Assembly (NCBI GenBank): GCA_022036555.1
Contig: CM039126.1
Location: 30,279,925 to 30,343,924, forward strand
Length of the DNA stretch: 64,000 nucleotides
Reading direction: 5' to 3'
Source: Microstegium vimineum
Taxonomy: Eukaryota; Streptophyta; Magnoliopsida; Poales; Poaceae
Below the pieces are notes generated by a model, which worked only from the letters and a program-made list of their open reading frames with translations, was not told where the DNA came from and searched no databases. The position numbers were made by a program, and so were the translations under genes. Below are positions 1-10,785 of the stretch, in pieces; the first letter of the stretch is position 1, and every line of letters starts with the position of its first letter.

Positions 1-43
1 ATTACAAGAGCCAAAATCAACATTTTCTGATACTACGAACAGA

Positions 44-3000
44 TTACAACAAAGAGTGGATGGCTGATATCGCACGCAGGAGAATTTGCTCTATCTCATC
101 CATCTCTTTGGCATCGACGTCATCGGAGCCCTCGACCGGTTTGATCTTCTTTTTCCACAGGATGGCTTGTCGAGCATTCTGGTCCCTTTCTTGCCGCAGA
201 ACCCTGATGGAATCGGATAGTTGGGTTTTCTTCTGGTTGGCTGCGGTCAAGGCCTCCTCAACCTTTTGTAATTCGGCTAATAATTCTTCTTTCTTTGCCG
301 ATAACTGAAGGACTTCTTGGTCGAGGCTGTTGATGGAGACTTCTGCTTGACCGATGCTCTTGTGCTTCTCATCGGCGATATTTTTAAACTTAAGCTTCTC
401 TTCCTCGCTCTTGGCTTGGGTGGCCCTATCGGCAATACGACGCAGAAGCTTCTGATACTGGATCTGTTTCATGTCGAGGAAGGTTGCCTGGAGAAGGACT
501 TCTACCATATCGGCAGGGAGATGGCCTTGGATATCCTTGAAAACGATCCTTGCTGCCGATGAGTCCTGAATGAGCTGGGATGTATCTGGGATGTATCTTG
601 TAGCAGCAAGGAAAGCAACTCTTCCAGCTTGGATTTTATCTCTGCCGATAAGGTTGGGACCGAACTCTCCTCTTCGTCGTCATCGGGGATATCGACCGCA
701 AAAGAGAACAGACTGTCTGCTTGGATGAGGCCTCGGCGTTCGTCTTCATTCTGAGGATTCAAGCTATAGGAAAAGAGACTGTCCGGAGAGTCCTGAGCCT
801 GAAAACAGAGGAGTTAAAATATGCCGATTGTAAGATTATACTATGAACTTTAGGGTGATTGACTTACCGTCTTGAAGCGGATCTCCTGCCTAGGACTTGG
901 TATGCTGGATGGTCCGGCTTCATATTGGACATCGATCGCAGATGTCGATGATTGGGCTGGAGAAGCAGTCGATGCCACCGGTGCTGGTGGTGTTATTATT
1001 GGCGTTGCTTCTGACGTGGCGGCTGGTTCGCATGGCGGTGATGCTGCTCTCTCATCGGGAACCTCAGCTGACGGTGTTGATGCCGATGCTACCTCTGCTG
1101 CTGCGGTGGGTGTTGTCTCTTCATTGGGGGGTCCAGCCGATGGTACCGATGCCGATGCCGCTTCGGTTATCGCAGCAGCTGCTGTCTCCTGATCGGGGAC
1201 GTAGTCCATCGGTTGATCCGAGACCGGAGCTGATAAAGGATCTGTCGATGACCCGCCGGCAATTGGTTGTGCGATTGGAACCGGAGGCAGTCCTGTTGGT
1301 GGCGCATCGGCAGTTGATGGTGCGGTTGGAGCCGATGGCGAAGGAGAAGCCAGCCTCAGGCGCCTCTTCTTCGTTGGTGCAGCAGCAGGGGAACCAACCT
1401 GCTTGGGAGAAGACCGGGGGGCATCGGCAGCTGGGCTGGAAGGTGCTTGTCTGCTGGAAGTAGATGCTGATGACCATAGTGCCTGAAAATATAAAGCAAG
1501 TTATACAAAATAAAATGTTGCCGATGAAACAATATGTAATCGGTACGGGCAAAGATGAGTTTACTGCATAAACTCGCGTCAGGGCAACAGCAGCGGCCGA
1601 TGTAGTCTTGGCTTTTGTAGGTGTCGGCGTAGGTACCTGTTGGGGCGTGAAGGCAGCCAGCGTCGGAGCTTTGGTGCCGATGATGGATATGGGGCCCATT
1701 ATCCGAAGATTGAAGGGTTGCTCGTTGTGGGGATCGGATCATCGGCCTATCAAGCGTAAAGGGGTTAAGTGCCGATGATGAAAGTGAAGTAATAAAGAAT
1801 GCATCGGATAGAAGACTTACTGCGTCATTAGGGATGATGTAGTCGGCGTCAATCAGTGCCGATAGTAATGTGATGACTTGGCAAACAGCTGGAACCTCCA
1901 CTCTTGCCACCAAGACTTGTATTCATTCGTGATAAAGGAGGTTGGCGACCAGAACGACAATTCGATGTCTACTATATCAGCATCGGGAGGGAGATTGACT
2001 ACTTTGTTCCAGTCTAGAATACTGGAAATTGTTTGCCTGGGCCTTACTACTCTGGAATAGCAGAGTTTGATCGGCAATTGGCCAAAGGCCAATTGTCTCG
2101 CTGCTATCGATGGGTAGTAGAACTCGTAGGATGGTGGGGCATTCTTCCCAGATCCGAAGATATTTACCGGAATGGCTCGGGGAGTGATGCTGGCCTTCAT
2201 GATTGCCCGGTTCTCTGGCAGATTCCCATCGGTCAAGTTGAACAACAGCGGGAACTGATTGTGTTCATCGATGTATGGCCACCAGGTCCGTTCTGTGGAG
2301 GGAGTCCGTTGTAGAACTTCTGGAAGAAGTAGCCGAAGTGCTCTGCATCGGCATCGGTACCTGGTAGCACTATGATAGCATCTCCAAAATTAAGTGGAGG
2401 GCGAGTTGCCGATTCATCGTCCCCATATCGGTAATCTTCCGATATGTCCCTTGGGAATTGTTGGGCAAACAGATCAAACTAGAGGGCCCTGTGCATGTGT
2501 GCGTTCAACCACAGATTGACGAACCACCAGGGGCCCCCAAGGTTGCCAATGGGTTCTCTTAGCAGTAGCTTCTAGGATACTTGATGTAGCAATCGGTATA
2601 CTGATCCAAGAAGGTACCTGCCTAAGGGAAGCCTTGTTCCATCGGCAAGTAGCATGGTGGTCGGGCCGACGGTTTTGCCGTAGAAAACAAACTTCTCCAA
2701 CCACATGTTCAGGAAAATGGCGTGCTCCCGTTGGTTTACCGATCCAATTTTCTGGTTCTCGTTGATGTAACCCGTCCAACCGCCGATGTTCCGAGTATTC
2801 ACCTTGTACTCGGCTTTTCTGTTGAAAAGGGTGAAGGTGTCGGCAGAAGTGATGTCTAAGCCGGTCAACATATGGACATCGGCAAGGGTTGGGGTGGCTG
2901 ATCCATGCCTGAAGAGGAAGGCATTCATGTTGTCGGACCAGAAGTATGAGGCTGCCATCATCAGGTTCTCATTCTTTTCCATATCGGCAATTGAAAGCCT

Positions 3001-3400
3001 GATACACTGGTCCAGGCTGCGTTCTTGCCAGTACACCTGCTGTGATCTGACTACCCTAAGGTACCAATTCTTCCACCCCTTGGTGGGCTTGGGCCATGAG
3101 CGAAAGGCGTCCTTCCACAGTCCCAGACCAAAACACTCGGATCTAAATGGTACCCGGTTGGTTTCTGCATTGATGATGAAGGTAGGGTCTAGATTGCCCA
3201 TGGGGCCTAAACAACTTAGGTTGGAATCAGCAAGTGGGATCACTATCTTGTTGTACAATTCCTAGGGTTCGAAAAAAAGAATGGGACGAATCAGAAAAGA
3301 ATGGGGATAAATCCAAATTTATGCGAGAAAAAGGACTAGCGGAAGGTTGGATTAGGAGGAGAATAAGTCTTACCTTTGGGATGTCGACTTGGATCGCCAT
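44..3400 (-). pseudogene. Antisense extra gene of a Tat-lineage gypsy element: plant mobile domain plus coiled coil, decayed
   Basis: Runs opposite to the LTR at 3821-5045. A nine-codon first exon (3374-3400, starting MAIQVDIPK) ends at an AAG/GTAAGA donor; exon 2 resumes at 3261 after an AG acceptor. Exon 2 matches the plant mobile domain (aminotransferase-like) family, with a motif of the FRHGSATPTLADVHMLTGL type near 2850. It is followed by a long Pro/Ala/Ser-rich linker (about 850-1480) and a Lys/Glu-rich coiled coil (44-510). Further GTAAGT donors sit near 1819 and 866. Damage: in-frame stops near 2572 and 2480, and frameshifts near 2290, 1880 and 575-597. Extra antisense ORFs of this kind downstream of pol are known in Tat elements such as Grande. 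Function unknown; domain call fairly sure, exon borders after exon 2 approximate. Confidence 0.72.
576..597. repeat. 11 bp tandem duplication that shifts the coiled-coil frame
   Basis: TGGGATGTATC occurs twice in direct succession (576-586 and 587-597). Read on the minus strand, the coiled-coil exon changes frame exactly here, so one slippage duplication accounts for this break. Confidence 0.7.
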
Positions 3401-3806
3401 TGAAGTTGAAGGATGCTTGCAGTTCGTCCTTGGATTGCAGAAGGGTTCTGTTTGCTCGAGCTCGTGTTCTTCGGAGCGGCTGGAGGTTGAAGATGAAGGC
3501 AGGGAGGTGAAAGTGAAAATGGACTCGGGGTAAAAAGTAGTGTGGATCCCGGTAACTTTTATAAGCTTACCCAGGGGCATTTTGGGGTTCCGTTTCACAC
3601 TGTGCAGGAATGTGGAGAGGCCCGCGGTAGATACGCGCGGTGATCGAGGTGGTCTACAACTGTTTGTGCTACAATCGAAGGATTTTATTATTAAATTGTA
3701 GTTCCACACACGGAGATCAAGGAAACCGTGCATCTATCTCGAAGGTAACGGCTACAGCAACGGCTACAGTGGAGAGAATTTCGTCACGTAAAGTATTTAC
3801 GTTCCG
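3401..3806. other. Upstream region of the antisense gene, 3' untranslated region of the Tat element
   Basis: About 400 bases between the first codon of the antisense gene and the polypurine tract. It should hold the promoter of the antisense gene, but I see no convincing TATA box. No coding sequence is supported. Confidence 0.4.
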
Positions 3807-3818
3807 AAACTGGGGGCA
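3807..3818 (+). other. Polypurine tract of the Tat element
   Basis: AAACTGGGGGCA lies two bases before the LTR. A purine run of this form directly upstream primes plus-strand DNA synthesis in gypsy elements. It shows that the adjoining LTR is the 3' LTR and that the element body lies to the left, off the window. Confidence 0.75.
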
Positions 3819-3909
3819 TGTGTTGACACCGTTTTTCAGCACGTGTCAAATGAGCTAAGGCTTGACTGGTCAACAGCTGTTTTCTATCGGCGTCGGGAAA
3901 TTGTGAGCC

Positions 3910-4235
3910 AGTATTGCCGATGAGAGTGCTGCGAGAATGCCAAGTGTATTACCGATGGAGGCTGGGTCCTTGCCGATGAAGGTTGATTGGTGAAGCCGAG
4001 TAGCTCAAGTTAAATGCCGATTGCCGATAAGGGGACACTGCCGATTGCCGATAAGGGGACACTACCGATTGCCAATGAGCATGAAGTTGTTGAATGCCGA
4101 TGAGAAGCTGATGCTGAGTATCGGTGGACTGGTTGCCGATTGCTGATAGATTGAAGGCCAATCATCAGTGCAAGATTGCCGATGAGGAGATGTTGCCGAT
4201 TGCCGATCGGGAAAGTATTGCCGATGCCGATGGGC
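3910..4235 (+). repeat. GCCGAT-saturated segment in the Tat LTR U3
   Basis: About thirteen copies of GCCGAT lie within roughly 320 bases, several as TTGCCGATTGCCGATAAGG, plus decayed forms (ACCGAT, GCCAAT). The same hexamer is strongly over-represented through the antisense gene at 1-3400. Confidence 0.8.
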
Positions 4236-4547
4236 GTGACTTAGCGTTTGGTGGCAGCAGAAGACTACAGGTAGCTAAAGAAGGAAGTCGCAGGGATCTA
4301 CTGATGGGAAGTTTCCGTCGAAGAGGAGTATAAGGAAACGGGTGTTTTGTACCAGTATTATTATTATGGTAGTTTGAGTCCGACTCTTGCATGAGTCATT
4401 TATTTTCCTTTAAAATAGGCGTGTTTGTTTAGGAAAGTAATATTATTGTTTTAGATCCGACTCCTGCGTGAGTTAGTTTCCTTAAAGTTAGGAGTTTGTT
4501 TTAGGAAGGATACGTGTCGTGTATTTGTACAACTCTCCATGCGGGAG

Positions 4548-4579
4548 TATAAATATGTGCCCAAGGGCCATGAAATAAA
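4548..4579 (+). promoter_or_regulatory. TATA box and polyadenylation signal of the Tat LTR
   Basis: TATAAATAT at 4548 follows GGGAG; AATAAA follows at 4574. The order fits a U3/R border, with transcription running rightward. Confidence 0.6.
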
Positions 4580-5157
4580 ATCAATCCAATGAAAAACAAA
4601 CCAATTTTATTCTTATTCTACTTTTTACCGCAATTTACCCTTTTCTACATTAGCTGTAGTTATCAACGAGTTCTTTCAAGCTTCGATGGGCTGCATCATC
4701 TTGATCTCCGTCAAATCCTTGCAAGTTCCGCGTGGGAGTACCTCTGAGCTTTGGCATTCTAGGCGCATCGTTGTTTGCCTCGTTCAGCTTTGCTCTAGTT
4801 ATCCTGATCAAGCCTCAATTCCAGCATCCGGGCGCATCGCCGTTGTCTGGATTGGATCTTGTTCTAGTTATCTTTGATCAATCTGAGCTTTGACATCTGG
4901 GCGCATCGTCGTTGTCTCGTTCAGTTTTGTTCTAGTTATCGTCCTTGTCGATTAACTGGTCAAATCGACTGGCACGCCTCCGGAATACCGAGCTTTGGGT
5001 AATAGCCCGAGGTGTTCGCAAATCCTGACGCTTTTTGTGTCAACAAGTTAAAACCTTTACTTTCATACTTAAAAATTAGAAATAACAAAGTTAGTTTAAA
5101 TAAAATTTGAGAATTAGATTAGCATTAAAATTTGACAAAAGGTAGGGCCAATAGGGT

Positions 5158-5845
5158 GGTCGGCCGACCACCCTATATACCCCATCTTGGCTTACATGAT
5201 TAAGGAGTATGTAGGAACCTTTATAAAAGAAAAAGAAAAAAAATGGAGGACTAGGGTGGTCGGCCGACCACCCTATGATCCACCTAATCATCCCTCTTTA
5301 TCCTCTACCATCCTTTGTCCAAGAATCTCATGATATGAGTAGTGTTTCTTTCAAAAATCAGATTTATCCTTAGGAGAAATCTCTTTTGCTTTGTCATGCT
5401 TTACATCAATCACTTTTGGTTAAAGCATGTCACATCCTTGTCTCCCACTACTCCTTGTCTAAAGTGGGGAATCATGACACCTTCCACTTTCACTTTGTCA
5501 TGCTTTGCAAAAGAAAACACATCAATCACCTTTGAGAAAAGCATGACATACCTTTGTTCCCCACTACTCTTTGTTTAAAGAGGAGAATCTTGACCACTTT
5601 AACTCAGCCTTTGATCACATCACATAGCATCTTTCACCTTTCACCAAGCACTAGAAAAATCATGAGGGGATTCCCCACCATGGGGTGGTCGGCCGACCAC
5701 CCTATGGTCACCTCCTCCCTCTCTTTGCTTTGTGAAGGACAGCCACTAAGGCTTGTGATCATGGCACCCAAGGGGCATGCCCATGGGTGGTCGACCGACC
5801 ACCCCATGGCACCCCCTTGGTGCCATCTCCTCTCCCCTATAAAAC
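5158..5845 (+). promoter_or_regulatory. Probable internal promoter of ATHILA ORF1 with four palindromes
   Basis: GGTCGGCCGACC occurs at 5158, 5258 and 5687, and GGTCGACCGACC at 5789, forming two pairs with members 100-102 bp apart. CTATAAAA at 5838 lies about 50 bases after the last palindrome and about 180 bases before the ORF1 start codon. A C/T-rich leader follows. The layout resembles the LTR promoters in this window. Promoter activity is inferred. Confidence 0.5.
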
Positions 5846-6021
5846 CCCATGCAAGGAGAGCTCATTCCCTCACACCTCAACTAGAATTCAGTTCTATCTC
5901 AAGCCTCTCCTTGTCTTGCTCTCTCCCTTCAAGAGAAGTAGTGATACTCTCCCTAGTCTTGCCCTTGTGTTCTTCTTCCTCTCCAAAGATAAAGAACCCA
6001 TTGACATCCGCATTCAAGAAG

Positions 6022-7475
6022 ATGAAGCAAGCCATAGGTGGGAGCTCGTCTCGTTGCTCCCACCCATCCGAGGATAGCTCTCATGTAATAAGAAGGGGAG
6101 GTTCTGCCCGATATACTTGGGAGGGCCTCCAAACCGAAGAACACCCTCGGCAAGAAGAGATGCCAACAGAGGTACCCCATATCGGGACATTCATGGTGCC
6201 CTCGATGAGGACCTATGATCAGCAAAGCGGTCTCGAGTTCAATCAACTAGAGTACCAAAGGTATCTCTCTCTCCGGGATCGATCTTTTGAGCACACATGG
6301 ATATTGGATCCAAGTCTTCTCTCCAACGCAGGTATGACCACTGAGTTTAATACTATCTTTTCAACTCTTGGTTGGTTTGGCTTTTGGCAACTAGATGAAC
6401 TAGGAGTTGAGTTGCTCTCTTTAGAATTCTTATGCTCTCTCCAAGTTTCTAATATTGCAATTACCTTTCACATGTTTAATCAAAATCAAAGTTTAACTTG
6501 GGGTCAGCTAAGTGTTGCTCTTGGTTTTGAAAATTCATGCTTGATAGATTTAAACCTTGCCATGCGTAAGTTCAACAAGAGAAAATTTTGGTCCTCTATC
6601 TCTGCTCTTAATGATTGCTCGAATCCTAAGCCTGAGGAAATTCACAATCCAACCCTTCGCTTTATGCATCTTTGGATGAAATTAACTTTGTTTCCTGGAA
6701 GTGATGCTAGCTTCATAAGTGACATGGAATTAAAATTGCTCTATGCCATGGTTAAAAAAATACACATCTCTCGTGTGATATACTTAGTAGAATTTTGGCA
6801 AAGTTCAATTGAGAGTAATGGATCTATTCAATTCACATCTTTAATTACTCGTCTTGCGGAATCTATGAGTTTGTTAAATGGCAATTACCCGTTTGCATAC
6901 ATCTCTTCAACTAGAGCAATAATTTCGAAGAGTATCTTACAATTGCTCAAATGCTAAAAAGAGATGCCAATGGTAATCTTAAAATGATTTACAGTGGCCA
7001 TACAGTTGAGGTGCCTCTTCCAAATAGGCAACTTCAATTGTATAGGACCCGTAAGCTAACCCTTGATCTAGATCAAGGCATTGGACAAAGAGGTTTTTCA
7101 GGTGCCGACATGAGAGCTCAGGAGGGGCTATACTTTGTTCATCTTGAGCAAGGTGGTTCCTCCCGAGAAACTATTGACGAGGAGGAAGACGATGCATCTT
7201 TTGATCCCATGTATGCCTCGAGTGGCATGCCTCCTCGATCCGCACGTCCACAACGAGCTTGAACATCCTTCTCGTCCACACGAGAAAGGGAGCATCGTGG
7301 ACTACGGCAAGAATTCGATCACCTCACCAACACCTTAGGTGAGCTGCGTGTTGAACACGATGAGACGACACGCATCCTCCAGCAAACTGCCGAAGATATC
7401 CAAGCTATGCAAGCAGAACAACATCGGCATTGGGACATGTGGCGGCAATTCCATCCACAGCTGCCGCACCACTAA
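6022..7475 (+). pseudogene. ATHILA ORF1 family protein, frameshifted
   Basis: I choose the start MKQAIGG at 6022, downstream of the TATA-like box at 5838. The first frame runs to 6957 and matches the ATHILA ORF-1 family: a 'WILDPSLL' segment, a 'LEFLCSLQ' segment, then 'FHMFNQNQSLTWGQLSVALGF', an arrangement typical of the family. A shift near 6925 moves to a second frame (acidic linker, to 7262). A third frame then gives a C-terminal coiled coil (HLTNTLGELRVEHDE) ending at the TAA at 7473-7475. The same C-terminus appears reversed at 30385-30581. The biochemical role of this family is not established. Two frameshifts make this copy non-functional as read. Confidence 0.75.
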
Positions 7476-8898
7476 GCACAGAACAAGCTTGGGGGAGGTT
7501 CCCTCCTCCACTAAGGTAAGTTTTTAATTTCAGCATTTATATTTATGTACTACTTTGCTTATCTTTTCTTTGCATCTAAAAAAATCTGCATATGATAAAA
7601 ATAATAAAAAGACATTTTCTCTACTCCATTCTCAAAATGCTTTATGAAAAATCTATATCTCCTATGGAAATGATGAATAGTTGCTCTGCTAAATGTCTCT
7701 CTAGTACTAGTTTACAATTTGATATTTCTCTAAGTATGGGTTACTTGGCTTAAAAGAATTCATCCTGAACCTGAAACTTTTGTGGGTTGCAAATGTTGTA
7801 AGTAAGTCTAAGTTGTTTTGAGACATGATATGACAAGATAAGAGCTGCTATAATATTGTTCTAAGCAAGAATGATTATAGGAGTTTTATTTATTAAAATG
7901 ATAAAAACAGTTTTTGTTCCTCAATGGTGAAAATTCCTACCAAAGCCATACATGATCTTTCATGATATAAGTTTTCTACATAAGCTACTTGCTTTGTGTT
8001 GAGTTTGGTCAAGTTTTGTGACCCTTTTTGAGAGATTTATCATGCTCCCAAGATCAAGATCACGTACACGCACATATACTTGCTGCTTCTACACTGGAAG
8101 TACGCAAAAACATGCCTTACATTTCCACATAGTTTATACTCCATGGTATAGTAGAAAATCTCTCTCTAGTTGTTACTAGCATATAAGACATAGACTATGC
8201 AAAATTATGATATTTGTTGAGCACATCAAAGCTCATGAAAAAAATTGAAAAATGAAATGATGAGCATCTTCAAAAGCTCACAGAAAAATAAATAAAGATA
8301 GTTATGTCTCAAATTCATAAGATAGCAAAGAGAGATCATTTAAAGGAGTATTGATCATTTGCCATGTTTCCACACACTTGCACATCTTGATCTAAGAGTA
8401 TGACACTTCTCTCCTTGGATCCGGAATTTGACTTTACAATATATGCAAGCTAAGTTTGCTACATCCTTGATCCCTACCTATACCTCCACATAAGCTTTAG
8501 AGATAGGATGGAAGAAGGCAAAACTTTGATATGTGCCTTGGTAAGGAATCATACACCTTATGAGCGATTTGAGAGTACCATTCGAGGAACACTAAGTTTT
8601 CTTTTTACAAAACCTTACAAAACCTCTGATATGAAACTTGTGAAAGAATGAGAAAACTAGTGCTCAAGTCAAGTTGTTCTATCTCTCAACCTCTCAAGAC
8701 AAGGGATAAAGCTATAAGCCCCATGAAGGACTAAGGTAATATGGGTGAGTCTTATTTGCTAATTTTTCCATTCAAAAGAGAAGTATATTGTTGTAACCTT
8801 AGTACTCTTGAAATATAAAGCATAGTAGCAACTCCTGATCCATCGAGCTAAGTTTGAATGTTTGCTCGGGACGAGCAAAGGTTAAGCTTGGGGGATCT
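7476..8898 (+). other. 3' untranslated region of Athila A with polypurine tract
   Basis: AT-rich, no coding sequence. It ends with a run CTTGGGGGATCT just before the LTR. A reversed copy lies at 28926-30384. Confidence 0.65.
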
Positions 8899-10599
8899 TG
8901 TTGGCACAAGTTATGACTATCTTTTACATATCTGAAATGTTGCCACCAACCTCTAGATCAAGGATAAAACAAACACATCATGAGCATATTTTATCAAATA
9001 ACCAGTTCCACATGTCCATGAGTGTTTGAGTGCAGGCATGAACAAATGAAGAAAGTGAGAGCCAGTGGGACCCACATAGGGGGTCGGCCGACCACCCTAT
9101 GGACCCACTTGGCTCCCCTCCCGGCCATGATCCAAGAGAAGCATCCCAGAGTGATTTCCAACCCTTGGATCACTCTGTGCTTTCTCTTAACAGCTCAAGC
9201 ACATGGATCCATGGGCCCACACCAAGGAGATAAATGTGACAACCACCTCAGAACCAGCAATTAATATCAATGACAAGCGGGGCCAACATCAGGACAGCAG
9301 AGGTGGGCCAGAACCCCCAAGAGGGGGGTCGGCCGATCCACACCTGGGCCCACCAGGACCCACTCAGTCCCTGACCAGTGGGACTTCATCCAAGGAGGCA
9401 AGAGAGGGCCCACTGGCCATAGGGGGGATCGGCCAATCCACCCCCTAGGTCGGTTGGCTCCCCCCAACCACCATACTCCTCCCCCCACGTGTTGGATCAC
9501 CACCATCCAAGCCTTGGTCGGTTTCTAAGTCGGTTGGATCCAACGGTGGAGGATGGAAGGCCCTGGATCACTGATGTGGCGCTGGAATAGCCCCTACTCC
9601 ACCCCCCACTATAAATAGAGGGCCATACCCCCTCTCTAGACATGGTGAAGAAGCCTACAAGCTCCATTCCTTAGAATTGTTCTAGTAGTTAGTCTAGAGT
9701 GGGAGTTAGAGTTGTGTCGAGCTTGCTCGAGATTCCGGAGTTGTCTTCTGGGAAGTCTGGTATAGCTCTTGTATCTTTCCTTCTTTGTAAGACTTTATCT
9801 TTATTAATATATTATCCTTTCCCTTTACTTTACTTAGTATTTACTTTGAGCATTACTATACTAGATATAGTATTGTTATATGTTTTTTCTCTTTAATAGC
9901 CTATACATTGATAGTCTGTGATCCTTGTGACCTTTCCTGTATGTGATCATTGCCTGTCATAGGGTGCTTTGATAAGTGATCATAGTCAAAGTATTAAGTT
10001 GTGTGTAAGCGTGGTGCTTATACATTAACTTATCCTTGGTTATCGCTTGCTGCACGGATTGTTTGTGGTAGCTAGCAAGAGGTGACAGCCTTGTCTAGTC
10101 GTTGTATTCCACCACGTGTTTATAGGCAAGTTCTTAAAAGGTAAGGCCCCCATAAGAAGAGGGCGCGGTCCGGTAGGAGTTTTTTCCTCCTACTGATCTA
10201 TCCCCTCGCCTAGCATACTTGTATTGAGGAGGCAAACTATAGTGTTTAGGACTAGTTAATTAGCTAAGTATATTGAAGTAGAGTGAATTGCTTAGGAGTC
10301 CCTTGTACTCTCTCGTTGTCCTCCCACCTAGCTAATCTGTCTAGTCCGTTCTAAGTATCATTTACCTAGGCTCTTTCATTCATCAACCCCTTCCTATCAC
10401 ATTTATCATTTACCCCCCTATACTAGTTGGTACTCAATTAAGGTACTTTCTAGGATGTCTCTCTAATTATCATTTCTAGGTCAGCTTTCCCTTGGGATAA
10501 AATAAATTACGATACCTTGGAACACTCCTAGGTGAAGTGCTACAGCGGTATAATCTGTGCGCTTGCGGATTTATCCAATAGTCATAAGAAATACCCATA
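8899..10599 (+). mobile_element. LTR of Athila family A (copy 1)
   Basis: 1701 bp, starting TGTTGGCAC and ending at a decayed CCAACA (read CCCATA), placed by alignment with the copy at 18536-28925. TATA box at 9610. Three palindromic sites lie upstream. It is unusual in having a polypurine tract on its left and a primer-binding site on its right. Confidence 0.8.
9082..9617 (+). promoter_or_regulatory. U3 palindrome triplet and TATA box, LTR A copy 1
   Basis: Sites at 9082 (GGTCGGCCGACC), 9328 (GGTCGGCCGATCC) and 9427 (GATCGGCCAATCC) lie about 522, 276 and 177 bases before TATAAATA at 9610. Each palindrome core carries or decays from two opposed GCCGAC words. Confidence 0.65.
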
Positions 10600-10607
10600 A
10601 GCATTTC

Positions 10608-10625
10608 TGGCGCTGTTGCCGGGGA
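10608..10625 (+). other. Primer-binding site, tRNA-Asp type
   Basis: TGGCGCTGTTGCCGGGGA differs at one base from TGGCGCCGTTGCCGGGGA, the complement of the tRNA-Asp 3' end used by many grass gypsy elements. It follows the LTR by eight bases. Confidence 0.8.
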
Positions 10626-10785
10626 TAGGGATTTATCTCTATTTTTGGTACGACGCTAAGAAGTGTCAACACGCTGGGAGTGCACCTCGCTAAGTGATTG
10701 GTCTGAGAGTTCCCGCATCTTTATTCCTTGAACTTTTTCCTTAAAAAAGATTATATGAGTATGTAGTGTTCTAAGTGAACTACTA
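10626..10785 (+). other. 5' leader remnant of an Athila element
   Basis: Non-coding sequence after the PBS, cut off where the opposite-strand Tat protease fragment begins. The exact junction lies near 10770-10790. Confidence 0.45.

Larger units (their letters stand above)
3821..5045 (+). mobile_element. 3' LTR of the Tat-lineage Ty3/gypsy element
   Basis: 1225 bp, bounded by a perfect 9 bp inverted repeat TGTTGACAC/GTGTCAACA. It holds a TATA box at 4548 and AATAAA at 4574. An imperfect repeat of roughly 80 bp occurs three times at 4750-4945, around the words GGCGCATCG and CTAGTTATC. The element inserted into an Athila spacer: the sequence from about 5050 is the reverse complement of 14040-14345. 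The base run after the LTR begins AGTTA, a likely target duplication whose partner lies off the window. Confidence 0.85.
5046..10599 (+). mobile_element. Athila-type Ty3/gypsy element, family A, 3' half
   Basis: Holds, in order, a spacer with four palindromes, an internal promoter, the ATHILA ORF1 gene, a 3' UTR ending in a polypurine tract (8886-8898) and an LTR. The 5' half would lie left of the Tat insertion and is not in the window. A second copy, reversed, occupies 18536-30581. Confidence 0.75.

Noticed and set aside
897..1463. Plus-strand 188-codon open frame
   Set aside because: Shadow of the Pro/Ala-rich linker of the antisense plant mobile domain gene; repetitive composition, no domain.
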